Part shown: positions 1 through 8,345 of the stretch, piece by piece
How positions within the stretch are numbered: the first letter of the stretch is position 1
How the letters are laid out: the number at the start of each line of letters is the position of its first letter
Assembly (NCBI GenBank): GCA_028293765.1
Contig: JAQGOG010000003.1
Span: 1 to 64,000 of the forward strand
Reading direction: 5' to 3'
Origin: Gammaproteobacteria bacterium
Lineage (GTDB): Bacteria; Pseudomonadota; Gammaproteobacteria; Steroidobacterales; Steroidobacteraceae
DNA: 64,000 nt
The notes under the pieces: generated by a model
What the model saw: the letters and a program-made list of their open reading frames with translations, nothing else
Database searches by the model: none
What the model was told of the DNA's origin: nothing
Made by a program: the position numbers and the translations under genes

Positions 1-177
1 GCGCATGCACCCCGGATGATCGGATGATCAAGCGATGCAGTCCAGTTGCGTACCCCGCCATATGCGGGGCCGTAAGCGTGACAAGCGATCCGGTAACGGC
101 GCCGGACAGCGTTTAAGGAAGGTGCAACATGCTTTCCGGTCGGTTGCTACAACGCCGCGGGGATTATGTTTCGACTG

Positions 178-489
178 TGCGTTGGTCTTGGGACGCGCTC
201 GAAGATTCCAGCACGCGCACCCCGCGCGAGTCGACGACGCCGTCGCCGCGTACCGTAAGCTTCTAGAGCTGGGTGTCAGCGCCGCGCACGTCGCATTCGC
301 CAGCGACTCTGTCGGTGGTGGCCCGGCAATTGGGGCGCAACTTCGCGCCCGGGATGGCGGACTTCCTCTGCCGGCCGGATCGATGGTCATGTCAGCGTCG
401 GAGGCGACGAGGGGCTGCGCGACGACAGCGTCATGTTCGCCGAACGCGCGAAGGCGGCCAAAATGGAAGCCAAGACCGACGTGGAATGA
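178..489 (+). pseudogene. Decayed HSL-type alpha/beta hydrolase copy
   Basis: This is a remnant of an esterase closely related to the intact gene at 6717-7628. From about 178 to 396 one frame reads like the intact protein from just before its HAHPA stretch through the nucleophile region (ASDSVGGG here, SGDSAGGG in the intact gene) to GSMVMSA. At 397 the reading moves to another frame and continues as VGGDEGLRDDSVMFAERA, which in the intact copy lies about 60 residues later. The gap is therefore an out-of-frame internal deletion. The frame ends at a TGA at 487-489, before the segment holding the catalytic His. No homology to the N-terminal HGGG part is visible upstream. It cannot encode a working enzyme. 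Confidence 0.8.
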
Positions 490-660
490 AGGCATTGCGT
501 GACGCGACATCTTTTTCGTCAGCGAATCCTTTGCGCCTTTCAGATCGTCTCAAGGAGGTGACAGAGGCTGTTCGCTTTTCGCCAGCCTCTCCCATCGAAG
601 CGGTGGCGCCGAAAGGCACGCTATGACGCGGCACCTCGCTGCACTTGAAAAGGTTCAAAT

Positions 661-1602
661 ATGTCGCAACGCGTACTGTTGATCGGTGCAACCGGGCGCC
701 TCGGGCGCCTCTTCGTGGATGCCCTGCGGGAGGAAGGTCACACGGTGGTCGCTCTCATCCGGCACGAGGAGGGTGATGGGGCCAATTCCCACCGACGCCA
801 GCTCTTGGAGAGTTTCTCTCGGAATGGCGTGATGATTGTCCATGGCGGCCTTGAGGATGAGGCGAGCCTTGACCGGGCCTGCAGTGGTGCCGATGCGGTG
901 GTTTCGTGCATCGACCATCGTCCCGATCATTTGCGGCTTCAGGTCAATCTGGCCGAAGCAGCCTCTCGATCTGGCAGCGTTCGCCGCATTTTGCCGTCGC
1001 AGTTCGGGATCGACTCGCGGCTTTACGGCGACGCGAGGGTCGACCACGGCGATCTCAAGCGCGAGCTTCAACAGGTCTTCGCCACATGCGGGGTGGCGGT
1101 CACGTTTGTCCACACCAACGGCCTCGCCAACGAGTGGGTCGGGAGCCTTGGTCAGCTCGGGCTTTCGGCGCCACCGCGCGAAGCAATCGAGGTCTATGGC
1201 GACGGTATCGTTCAGTTCAGCACTGTGGCGCCTGAGGATGCCGCGCGGTACGCGGTCCGCGCGCTCACCGATGGCCAGGCAGAGAACAGGCATGTCGCAA
1301 TCGTGCCGCCCGACAATCTCCTGACGCAGCACGAATTGATCGACCTCTGGGAAGCTAAGTCAGGCGTGAGACTGCGCAGGCTTGTCGTCCCGTCGCAAAC
1401 TCTCGATGCACGCATCGACTCGCTCGCGCAGGACCCCGCCAAGCGCCCGCAGCTCGCCATGGCCCAGCTCGTCCGTGCTGCCTGGATCGATGGCTTGGGT
1501 GACGGCCGACGCCTTCCCGACGTCATCGAGCTGAGCCAGCTTTACCCGAACATCCGCTACCGCCGCGCCTCCGAATATCTCGACCGCTACCATCCGCACT
1601 AG
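661..1602 (+). CDS. NmrA/isoflavone-reductase-like NAD(P)-binding protein
   Basis: A 313-residue atypical short-chain reductase of the NmrA / isoflavone-reductase-like type. The N-terminal Rossmann motif GATGRLG is at residues 9-15 after a first beta strand (RVLLI). The mid-region ILPSQFGID and a VDH..LK stretch resemble the pinoresinol and phenylcoumaran benzylic ether reductase branch, which reduces aromatic substrates with NADPH in the cytoplasm. Start ATG 661 is preceded by AAAAGG at 648-653, about 7 bases away. It stands alone on the plus strand, after an esterase remnant and convergent with the outer-membrane gene at 1800-3032. Substrate unknown. NmrA members can also be redox sensors without catalysis, so an enzymatic role is likely but unproven. 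Confidence 0.8.
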   Translation: MSQRVLLIGATGRLGRLFVDALREEGHTVVALIRHEEGDGANSHRRQLLESFSRNGVMIVHGGLEDEASLDRACSGADAVVSCIDHRPDHLRLQVNLAEAASRSGSVRRILPSQFGIDSRLYGDARVDHGDLKRELQQVFATCGVAVTFVHTNGLANEWVGSLGQLGLSAPPREAIEVYGDGIVQFSTVAPEDAARYAVRALTDGQAENRHVAIVPPDNLLTQHELIDLWEAKSGVRLRRLVVPSQTLDARIDSLAQDPAKRPQLAMAQLVRAAWIDGLGDGRRLPDVIELSQLYPNIRYRRASEYLDRYHPH

Positions 1603-1799
1603 GAGATCGCTACACCTCGTCGTCCGGCTGCGTCGGGAGCCGCGTATCCTCGCGCTGATCGGGATACTCGACAGGGCCCTCGCCAAAGAACGGCTCACGT
1701 CTTCGCTATCGAAGACCGATCCGGTCGCGTTCGGGATACGTCCTTCTGTATCGTCCGCTGCGCAACGGGTTGGCTTGGCTAAACTGCGTGGCGCAGAAT

Positions 1800-3032
1800 T
1801 CAGAACCCCCAGCGCAGCTCGGCGTACATAGTCGTGTTGTCATGAAGAAATCCGTAGAGGGAACGATTGTCACCACTCAGGATCTCGCCACCCAGCGACA
1901 CTGTCCAAGCATCGGTGGCGCGGTACTTGATCACCGGTCGTACGAGATAGCCGCGACGCATGAGTGAGAAGAGGCCGCTGAGGGAGGCCTCCAACGTCTC
2001 ATTCAGCCATTGGTCGCTGATCTTGAACGTGATCCCGTGGTCGATCCGATCGTATTGCTGCGCCGTCACCGCGAATGCATTTCCAAGGGACTGTTCGGGC
2101 GCCGTGATCCCTGGCGGGACGGCTGCTCCGTCGACGTACCGATAGTAGTACTGAAGATTCACATTGAAGTATTCACCGAATGTACGGTCTCCGCCGGCGA
2201 CGACGTACCACTGCGGCCGCTTTGCGAAGATTGCGCCGCGCCGGGCTTCGGGCGGTTCCAGGTACGCCGCTTCGGCCCGCAAGCCGAAGCGGCCGACCGT
2301 TTTTGCGACGTCCCCTCCGAAAACCCTGACACGCTCGTGCAGTACCAATGCGCGTGGTGTTACCGCGTGCGCGAATATAACTTGGGTTGGTAGAATGTCG
2401 TGCCCATCGAAGTAGGAAATGCTGCCCTCTATCGTTCCGAGGACGCGTTCCACCCGCGCGGCCCACTGGCGCGAGTCCCCCGGAGGTTTCACGTCCTCCC
2501 GAACGGGCCCGACTGCGGGCAGGGGCAACACGGTCGATTCAAACCCAGGGAGCCAGATCAGGGTCACCGACAGCCGATCCGAAAACCAGGTGGCGCTCAG
2601 CGCGGGTAAGCCAAAGCGTTGATCTTCCGTATCGCGGGTCAGGAATGTCAGCTGGCGGGGAGTGAGATTGTCCGTCGGATTGATTCCGTCCGCGCGCCCC
2701 CAGGCGAAGATCTGCCAGCCACCGCGCACTTCCAACGGTCCGGCGCTGAGTTGCGCATAGGCTTCTTTCACACGGCCGTCGGAATGAGCGCTCGTACCGT
2801 TGAGCTGCCGCTCGACCCAGGCTTCGCCATGTAAGCTGACGCGCGTGTTGCCAAGCGGCAATGTACCGCTGGACCGCAGCCACACCTGCACCGGAATCAG
2901 GCCTTTTTCGTCGTCCAGTTTACGGGACGAGGACCACGCTGAGACTCGAACGCTCTCCTGTGCCTCGAACGCTCCGGCACACGGCGCGGCCAGACACAGC
3001 AGTGTCGCGACCGCGAGAGTCGCGCTGTTCAC
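1800..3032 (-). CDS. Outer-membrane beta-barrel protein (DUF1302-like)
   Basis: A 410-residue exported protein. It has a signal peptide (hydrophobic residues about 5-20, likely cut after PCAGA), then an acidic, aromatic-rich sequence of alternating strands, ending in an aromatic residue (RWGF) as barrel proteins do. The GRADGINPTDNLTPRQ stretch is typical of DUF1302-type proteins, which usually neighbour RND exporters of the MMPL/HAE3 group. The start is a GTG (3030-3032) that shares four bases with the stop of the upstream transporter (GTGA), so the two are translationally coupled. The likely role is as outer-membrane partner of that transporter for a hydrophobic cargo (inference). The cargo is unknown. 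Confidence 0.75.
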   Translation of the reverse strand: MNSATLAVATLLCLAAPCAGAFEAQESVRVSAWSSSRKLDDEKGLIPVQVWLRSSGTLPLGNTRVSLHGEAWVERQLNGTSAHSDGRVKEAYAQLSAGPLEVRGGWQIFAWGRADGINPTDNLTPRQLTFLTRDTEDQRFGLPALSATWFSDRLSVTLIWLPGFESTVLPLPAVGPVREDVKPPGDSRQWAARVERVLGTIEGSISYFDGHDILPTQVIFAHAVTPRALVLHERVRVFGGDVAKTVGRFGLRAEAAYLEPPEARRGAIFAKRPQWYVVAGGDRTFGEYFNVNLQYYYRYVDGAAVPPGITAPEQSLGNAFAVTAQQYDRIDHGITFKISDQWLNETLEASLSGLFSLMRRGYLVRPVIKYRATDAWTVSLGGEILSGDNRSLYGFLHDNTTMYAELRWGF

Positions 3033-6000
3033 GAACCGAACTCGAGAGTCCGTGTCGTGAACAGCGCAGCGGAGACGGATGGATCAATGCTGTAGTCCTT
3101 GAAGACGACTTCCGTCGTGTGACCCGTTTGCACATTGCGCGCCGTGGAGCGCATGGCCACCCACTTCCCATGCGCGGGGTCCACGTTCTGAAAGTTGCTG
3201 TAAGCCTCTTCTTTGAGCAATTGACCTTCCGTATCCCACACCTCGGTGCGCAAGGTCGTATAACGGGATTTGCTGATGCAATTGCGGCGTTTCGAATAGC
3301 CACTCGTCTCCTTGACGATCTGTGAAGTCGGCACTGACTCCACGAGGAAGCAGGGCTCGCCGTTCAAAGTGTCTTCACCCACCAGCGTATGGCGCCAGTC
3401 GTCCACTGCATACCCGATCACATCGCCATAGCTGAAGTCCGTACCGGCGAAACTGTCTCTCTTGTTCGACGCCACCAGGCGGCGTACCTTCTTGAGCGCG
3501 GGCAGGTAGATCCAGATGTCGTCATCGGACTTCGAGTGCTCAATGAGCAGGATCGAGGTGCCGTTCACGTCGGCCGGCGCGTAAAACCGCACGATCCGCT
3601 GAGTGTCGGCTCCATTATCCTCAAGCCTGGTGGTGGTGGTGGATTCGCGAACTCGCTCCTGTCCGTCTTTGTTGCGCAGGATATTCGTGACTTTCGAATG
3701 CGAGCCCACCACCTTGTCGACCAGGAAGTTCTGTTGCATGACCTGCTCAGCAGTGGGCAAGTCGGCAGCGCGCGTATCGCCGCAGAAGAGCGCGCCGCAC
3801 AATGCCACGACGATTGCAGCAGGCGAAGCGGCGGGAATCGGCGCTTTGGTGCCGCGGTAGATGAAGGCCGGGCGCAACCAGCTGACCAGGACGGGAACGA
3901 CCGTGACCGCCGCCGCTGCGCTCGTGATCATCGCCGTGCTGATCAGGATCCCCATCCAGATGTGATTCCAGAAACCGATGGAGAGCAGCAACACACTGTA
4001 GCCCGCCGCGACGGCACCCGCGACGAAAACGATGGCCGAACCGGCGGTAACCAGGGTTCGGCGCATGGCATCCGCGGGCGAGGCATTCGCCGCATGCTCC
4101 TCGCGCAACCGGAACAGCAAATAGATGACATAGTCTGCGCCGATGCCTACGGCCATGGCCGCGGTGATGGAGTTGTTGATGTTGTAAGGGATGCCAGTCC
4201 AACCCATCAGGCCAAAGTTGAAGGCAACCGTCACTGCCAGCGGCACAAGCACCAGGATGCCCGCAAGCATCGAGCGAAATACGATCGACGCGAGAACGAA
4301 GAACACAGCCGCGACCTGCAGCATGTTCAAAAGCTTTGCGCGCCCGACGATTTCGAAAATTGCCGTGCCCTGCGCGACACTGCCGCCGAATGACACGGTC
4401 ACGTCCGACGGGAAGTTCTTGCTTACGTACGTCTTCAGTTCTGCGACGAGGTGTTGCAGCTTGTAAGTGTCATGCTCCTTGAGGAACGCCCGGATACTAG
4501 CGTGGCGATAGTCGTAATCCACATACGTGTCGAAGTCTCCGGGGTCCCCCGAGTTCGAATAGAGAAACAGGTACTGGGCCGTGAGGTTCCGGTCCGCCGG
4601 AACCGTGTCGTAGCTCGGGTCGTCCCCGTGCATTGCCATGTTCATGCGCCGGACAAAATCGGCGATCGACAGTGATCGGCCCACCTCAGAGTTCTTCTGC
4701 AAGTGCTTCTGCATAGCGTCTATGGCTCGAAGCACGTCAGGGTCTTGCATGCGGCCGGGCGTCTTCGACTCCACCAGGACATAGAAAGTATTTGTGCCGG
4801 CGAATGACCGGTTGAGGTGGTTGTCATCCTGGATCACCGGGAGGCTGTCGAAGAACCACTCTTTGAGAGACTCTGCATAGCGAAGGCGGGTGGCGCCCAA
4901 CGCCGAGGCAACCACGACCGCGACGGCAGCCAATACGACCCAGGCGGCTCGCGGGCCAGTGACGACGCCCGCCAGTACTGCCATCGCGCGCTCGAGCATC
5001 CCAGGCCCCTGCTTGCGCCGACCCGACCGCGGGGGGCGCATGGCGGAGCGCATCGCCGGGATCAGGGAGAGTTCCAAGACCAGCGCGCTCAGAATGCCGC
5101 AGGCGGCCAGGATTCCGAATGTGCGGACGCTCGCGATCTCGAAGATCATCAGGGACAGGAATCCGAGTGCCGCAACGCTTCCCGCGACCAGCATGACTGG
5201 ACCTACGCGGGTCAGAGATTCGACTACGGCTCTGCGGTTGGCTTCGCGTAGATTGTTTGGTGTGACGGCACTCTGCAGCTCAAATTCCTCGTAATAGCGT
5301 TTGAGGATCTGGACGGCATGACCGGAGGCCACCGCCAGAATCAATACCGGCGTCGTCGCGTTGAATACATCCAGCGGCACGCGGAACAGGCTCATGATCC
5401 CGAGCGACCACAGCACCGCAAGGATGGCGGTCAACATAGGGAGTGCCAGGCCCTGGACGCTGCGGAACGCGAACCACAGCACCACGGCAATCAGGACCAT
5501 GGCGATAGGCAACAGGAAGGCCATGCGCTGAGAATAGACTTCCATCGTTCCCAGCATGACCGGCAAGCCGCCGGTCGCAATGCGAACGCTGGGATCGCGC
5601 TCTGCGTCGATGATCGGCTTGACCCGCCCCATGATGGATTGAAAACCTCTGGGGTCGTCCTTGAACTCCACGAGCACCGCGACGGAGCGCTCGTCCCCGG
5701 ACACGAGAATGTCGCGATAGGCAGGGTTGCTGACTACCCGACGCCGCAGGTCCTCCATCTGAGCGGGATTAGCTGGTACCTCGCTCATCAGAGGGCGCAC
5801 TTCCATGCCCTCGTCGGTGCCGGTTATGCTCTTGGCCTTGCGCGCCGCGAAGCTCAGGATGTTGCCCTTGACGACGCCGGGCACTTCGCGCATCTGCCGG
5901 GTAATCCTGTCCACCTTGCCCAGGATGGCGGGATCGTAAATGCTGCCTTTCAAAGCCGTGATCCCGACGACGAGCACATACCGCGACCCGAAAATGTGCT

Positions 6001-6169
6001 CTAGCCGGTCCGAGGCCACGACGTACGGGTGGGACTGTGGCAGGAACCTGTTTGGATCGATCTCAACCCGCAGTTGGCCGATTCGGCTGGCCAGAATCAC
6101 CGTGATCGCGATTGTCATGACGGTCACGAGCCAACGAAAGCGAAGCATCAGTTCTATATACCGCCTCAT
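3029..6169 (-). CDS. RND/MMPL transporter fused to LolA-like outer-membrane lipoprotein-sorting domain
   Basis: A 1046-residue fusion. Residues 1 to about 780 are an RND (MMPL, HAE3-like) transporter: an N-terminal membrane helix, a periplasmic loop, a five-helix block near 205-385, a second loop, and a second helix block near 620-775. A short hydrophobic stretch at about 782-800 that looks like a signal peptide (ending CGDTRAA) follows. After it, residues 802-1046 match the outer membrane lipoprotein-sorting family (LolA_like; DIWIYLPALKKVRR, GTDFSYGD). In most genomes these are two genes. Start ATG 6169 has GAGAGG five bases upstream. The next gene overlaps by four bases. It probably moves a lipid or other hydrophobe from the inner to the outer membrane, with the fused domain as periplasmic carrier. 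Confidence 0.85.
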   Translation of the reverse strand: MRRYIELMLRFRWLVTVMTIAITVILASRIGQLRVEIDPNRFLPQSHPYVVASDRLEHIFGSRYVLVVGITALKGSIYDPAILGKVDRITRQMREVPGVVKGNILSFAARKAKSITGTDEGMEVRPLMSEVPANPAQMEDLRRRVVSNPAYRDILVSGDERSVAVLVEFKDDPRGFQSIMGRVKPIIDAERDPSVRIATGGLPVMLGTMEVYSQRMAFLLPIAMVLIAVVLWFAFRSVQGLALPMLTAILAVLWSLGIMSLFRVPLDVFNATTPVLILAVASGHAVQILKRYYEEFELQSAVTPNNLREANRRAVVESLTRVGPVMLVAGSVAALGFLSLMIFEIASVRTFGILAACGILSALVLELSLIPAMRSAMRPPRSGRRKQGPGMLERAMAVLAGVVTGPRAAWVVLAAVAVVVASALGATRLRYAESLKEWFFDSLPVIQDDNHLNRSFAGTNTFYVLVESKTPGRMQDPDVLRAIDAMQKHLQKNSEVGRSLSIADFVRRMNMAMHGDDPSYDTVPADRNLTAQYLFLYSNSGDPGDFDTYVDYDYRHASIRAFLKEHDTYKLQHLVAELKTYVSKNFPSDVTVSFGGSVAQGTAIFEIVGRAKLLNMLQVAAVFFVLASIVFRSMLAGILVLVPLAVTVAFNFGLMGWTGIPYNINNSITAAMAVGIGADYVIYLLFRLREEHAANASPADAMRRTLVTAGSAIVFVAGAVAAGYSVLLLSIGFWNHIWMGILISTAMITSAAAAVTVVPVLVSWLRPAFIYRGTKAPIPAASPAAIVVALCGALFCGDTRAADLPTAEQVMQQNFLVDKVVGSHSKVTNILRNKDGQERVRESTTTTRLEDNGADTQRIVRFYAPADVNGTSILLIEHSKSDDDIWIYLPALKKVRRLVASNKRDSFAGTDFSYGDVIGYAVDDWRHTLVGEDTLNGEPCFLVESVPTSQIVKETSGYSKRRNCISKSRYTTLRTEVWDTEGQLLKEEAYSNFQNVDPAHGKWVAMRSTARNVQTGHTTEVVFKDYSIDPSVSAALFTTRTLEFGS

Positions 6170-6243
6170 GGCAGCCTCTCAAGTGTTCGCATCTGCATGT
6201 TTCAAGACTCTCGTGGCTCTGCCGCTTGCTGCTTTCATGGTGG

Positions 6244-6549
6244 TCAGTCGCCCAGCATTCGATAGTTGCCGACAACGGTCGCCTCGGCTGCCTGCGGCAG
6301 CTCGACACAGCGCTCTCTGATTCCACTCTGAAACGCGCGAAAAGCCGCCAGCGCGGCAATAGGATTGGCGTCATCTTCAACGCAGACGAGATGCACGAAC
6401 GTGCCGTCATTGAGTTTCAAAGCCAGATAGCGCACACCTCGCGGTGATTCTTCCCGTAGTTCCTGAAACACGTTCTCAATCAACTGCTCGTTGTGTTGTG
6501 CCTGTTCGGGTTTCGTCTTGTACCGGACCAAGGTTCGTTTCATGATCAT
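6244..6549 (-). CDS. Small ABM-like dimeric alpha/beta-barrel protein
   Basis: A 101-residue protein with the beta-alpha-beta layout of antibiotic-biosynthesis-monooxygenase-like (ABM) domains: an opening strand (RTLVRYKTKP), a helix with NEQLIENVFQEL, a strand (RYLALKLNDGTFVHLVCVE) and a helix starting NPIAALAAFRAFQ. Two starts are possible, ATG 6549 and ATG 6543. It lies 75 bases upstream of the RND-LolA gene on the same strand and could be its first operon member. Such small proteins degrade or bind small aromatics, or act as stress proteins. No active-site residue can be assigned, so the function is open. Confidence 0.65.
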   Translation of the reverse strand: MIMKRTLVRYKTKPEQAQHNEQLIENVFQELREESPRGVRYLALKLNDGTFVHLVCVEDDANPIAALAAFRAFQSGIRERCVELPQAAEATVVGNYRMLGD

Positions 6550-6716
6550 GTCCGTCCATCACGCCGAGCGGCAGATAAACCGCCCATCTGCAGTGAAGAC
6601 GAATGAGCATGGTCGAAGGATTCTCCGGAAGATATTTTGTTTCGACCGTATCCTTCACTCGCTTCCAAACGTCTTCAGCAAGAGGTGCAATTCGTCGAAG
6701 ATCACAGGAGACTGGC

Positions 6717-7628
6717 ATGCCTAGCGCCGAAATCAACAAGGTACGCGAATATTGGGACCGTCAAGGGAGCGCCGACGTGCGGCCATCAATCGAGGAGATG
6801 CGACTGTACGATGACTATTGGGCTACGCTTACGGGTGAACCCGGACAGGTCGATTATATTGACGCGACTGTCGGTGGTGTTCCCGCTCTGTGGGCGATCC
6901 CCAAAGGCGCTGTCTGGGATCGCGTCATCGTCTGCTTCCATGGCGGCGGCTATATGATGGGCTCCCGGTACTCGCACCGCAAGATGTACGGCCATCTGGC
7001 GAAGGCGGTCGGCTGCCGCGCGCTGCTCGTGGACTATCGCCTTACGCCTGAGCACGCGCACCCGGCACAAGTCGACGATGCAGTCGCCTCCTACCGTGGA
7101 CTCCTGGAGCAAGGTATCAGGCCCGCTCATATCGTATTCTCCGGCGATTCCGCGGGCGGCGGCCTGGCAATCGGAGCGCAGATTCGCGCCCGCCATAGCG
7201 GACTTCCGCTGCCATCCGGATCGATGGCCATGTCAGCCTGGACCGACATGACACTGAGTGGCCGCTCCTATGATTCCAACAGATCGAAGGACTCGGTCTT
7301 CCGCCGTGAGATGGTCGGCGGGCTTGTGCACATGCTGCTCGGTGCCGAGCCGGACCTACAGAATCCCTATGTCAGTCCGATCTGCGCGGATTTGCGCGGC
7401 CTTCCGCCGATCTATCTGCAGGTCGGCGGCGACGAGGGCCTGCTGGACGATAGCGTCATGTTCGCTGAGCGCGCCAATGCGGCCGGAGTCGACGTCAAGC
7501 TCGACGTATTCCCGGACATGCTCCATTCGTTCCAGATGGCCGCGGGCCGCGCTCCGGAAGCCGACGATGCCGTCTCGCGTTTGGGGACTTGGGCTCGCCC
7601 GCTACTAGGACTCGCGCCCCACCGCTAA
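6717..7628 (+). CDS. HSL-family alpha/beta hydrolase (esterase)
   Basis: A 303-residue cytoplasmic esterase of the hormone-sensitive-lipase family, related to monoterpene epsilon-lactone hydrolases. Visible motifs are the oxyanion-hole HGGG (75-78), nucleophile GDSAGG (Ser145), Asp239 in GGDEGLLDD, and His270 in DMLHSF. ATG 6717 is chosen over an in-frame start at 6603 because AGGAG (6706-6710) sits six bases before it. The extra upstream residues have no esterase character. A long GC hairpin (7690-7717) follows about 60 bases after the stop. A decayed paralogue lies at 178-489. It likely hydrolyses small acyl esters or lactones. The natural substrate is unknown. Confidence 0.88.
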   Translation: MPSAEINKVREYWDRQGSADVRPSIEEMRLYDDYWATLTGEPGQVDYIDATVGGVPALWAIPKGAVWDRVIVCFHGGGYMMGSRYSHRKMYGHLAKAVGCRALLVDYRLTPEHAHPAQVDDAVASYRGLLEQGIRPAHIVFSGDSAGGGLAIGAQIRARHSGLPLPSGSMAMSAWTDMTLSGRSYDSNRSKDSVFRREMVGGLVHMLLGAEPDLQNPYVSPICADLRGLPPIYLQVGGDEGLLDDSVMFAERANAAGVDVKLDVFPDMLHSFQMAAGRAPEADDAVSRLGTWARPLLGLAPHR

Positions 7629-7641
7629 CAGTCGCTGCGAC

Positions 7642-8274
7642 GTGGCCGCGGAAGGCTGGTGCCGGCGCAATTGTGACGAGTCTCGATTTGCCGGGATGGA
7701 CCAAAACCCATCCCGGCGAGCGTACCCGAGCCGGTCATGCGAGCGCAGTAGCGATACGGAAATCCTGACACTGGAAAGTCGCGGCTACCAAACTGCGGTG
7801 AAGGGCAAGAATGGCTTCACTTGCATCGTCGAACGTTCCTGGGCGAACAACTTCGACGACACAGAATATTGGAATCCGAAAATCCGCGCTCCTATCTGCT
7901 TCAATCCGGCCGCCACACGATCGGTCTTGCCGACCTATCTCAAGCAAACCGAGTGGTTTCTGGCGGGTGCCTCCAAATCCGAGATACTCGAGCGCACCAA
8001 GGCGGCCGTTGCCGCAAAGGCGATTACCCCGCCTGAAACGGGGTCGATGTGCTACATGATGTCAAAGGACGGCTATCTGAGCGATGTTGCTGGCGGCCAT
8101 TGGCATCCGCATCTGATGTTTTTCTTGCCAAGCACCCCGGCGGCAACTTGGGGCGCGAATTTGCCCGGGACGCCGATGCTTGCCTCTGACGGCGGGGTCG
8201 AACCCGTCACGGTTTTCTTGGCACCTGTGCCCAACTGGTCCGACGGATCGCCTGGACCGGCGACGCAGATGTAA
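7642..8274 (+). CDS. Hypothetical protein, apparently 5'-truncated
   Basis: From about residue 38 (DTEILTLESRGY) to the end, this frame reads as a real protein. It resembles exported hypothetical proteins with an AVKGKNGFTCIVERSW core, followed by PICFNPAATRSVLP and HWHPHLMFFLP. The first ~37 residues are basic and unstructured and lack the signal peptide these proteins normally carry. A GTG at 7642 and an ATG at 7696 are the only nearby starts. The ATG lies inside a strong hairpin. The gene has most likely lost its 5' end, and it may be a pseudogene. Function unknown. Confidence 0.5.
   Translation: MAAEGWCRRNCDESRFAGMDQNPSRRAYPSRSCERSSDTEILTLESRGYQTAVKGKNGFTCIVERSWANNFDDTEYWNPKIRAPICFNPAATRSVLPTYLKQTEWFLAGASKSEILERTKAAVAAKAITPPETGSMCYMMSKDGYLSDVAGGHWHPHLMFFLPSTPAATWGANLPGTPMLASDGGVEPVTVFLAPVPNWSDGSPGPATQM
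7690..7717. other. Ten-base-pair GC hairpin, possible terminator without T-tract
   Basis: GCCGGGATGG (7690-7699) and CCATCCCGGC (7708-7717) are perfect inverted arms around an eight-base A/C-rich loop, 62 bases after the esterase stop. No T-run follows on either strand, so it is not a classical intrinsic terminator. It may stall or stabilise the 3' end of the esterase transcript. Its presence argues against normal translation from the ATG it contains (7696). Confidence 0.5.
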
Positions 8275-8345
8275 TTGCGCAAGACAGGATGCGCGCATTT
8301 CAAAAGAACGGGCGGTAGTTTGAATGATCGTCCGGCGCATCAGCG

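Noticed and set aside
3389-4393. 334-codon open plus-strand frame inside the RND gene
   Set aside because: It is antisense to a clearly real transporter, rich in Arg, His and Asp, and shows no domain or ribosome site.
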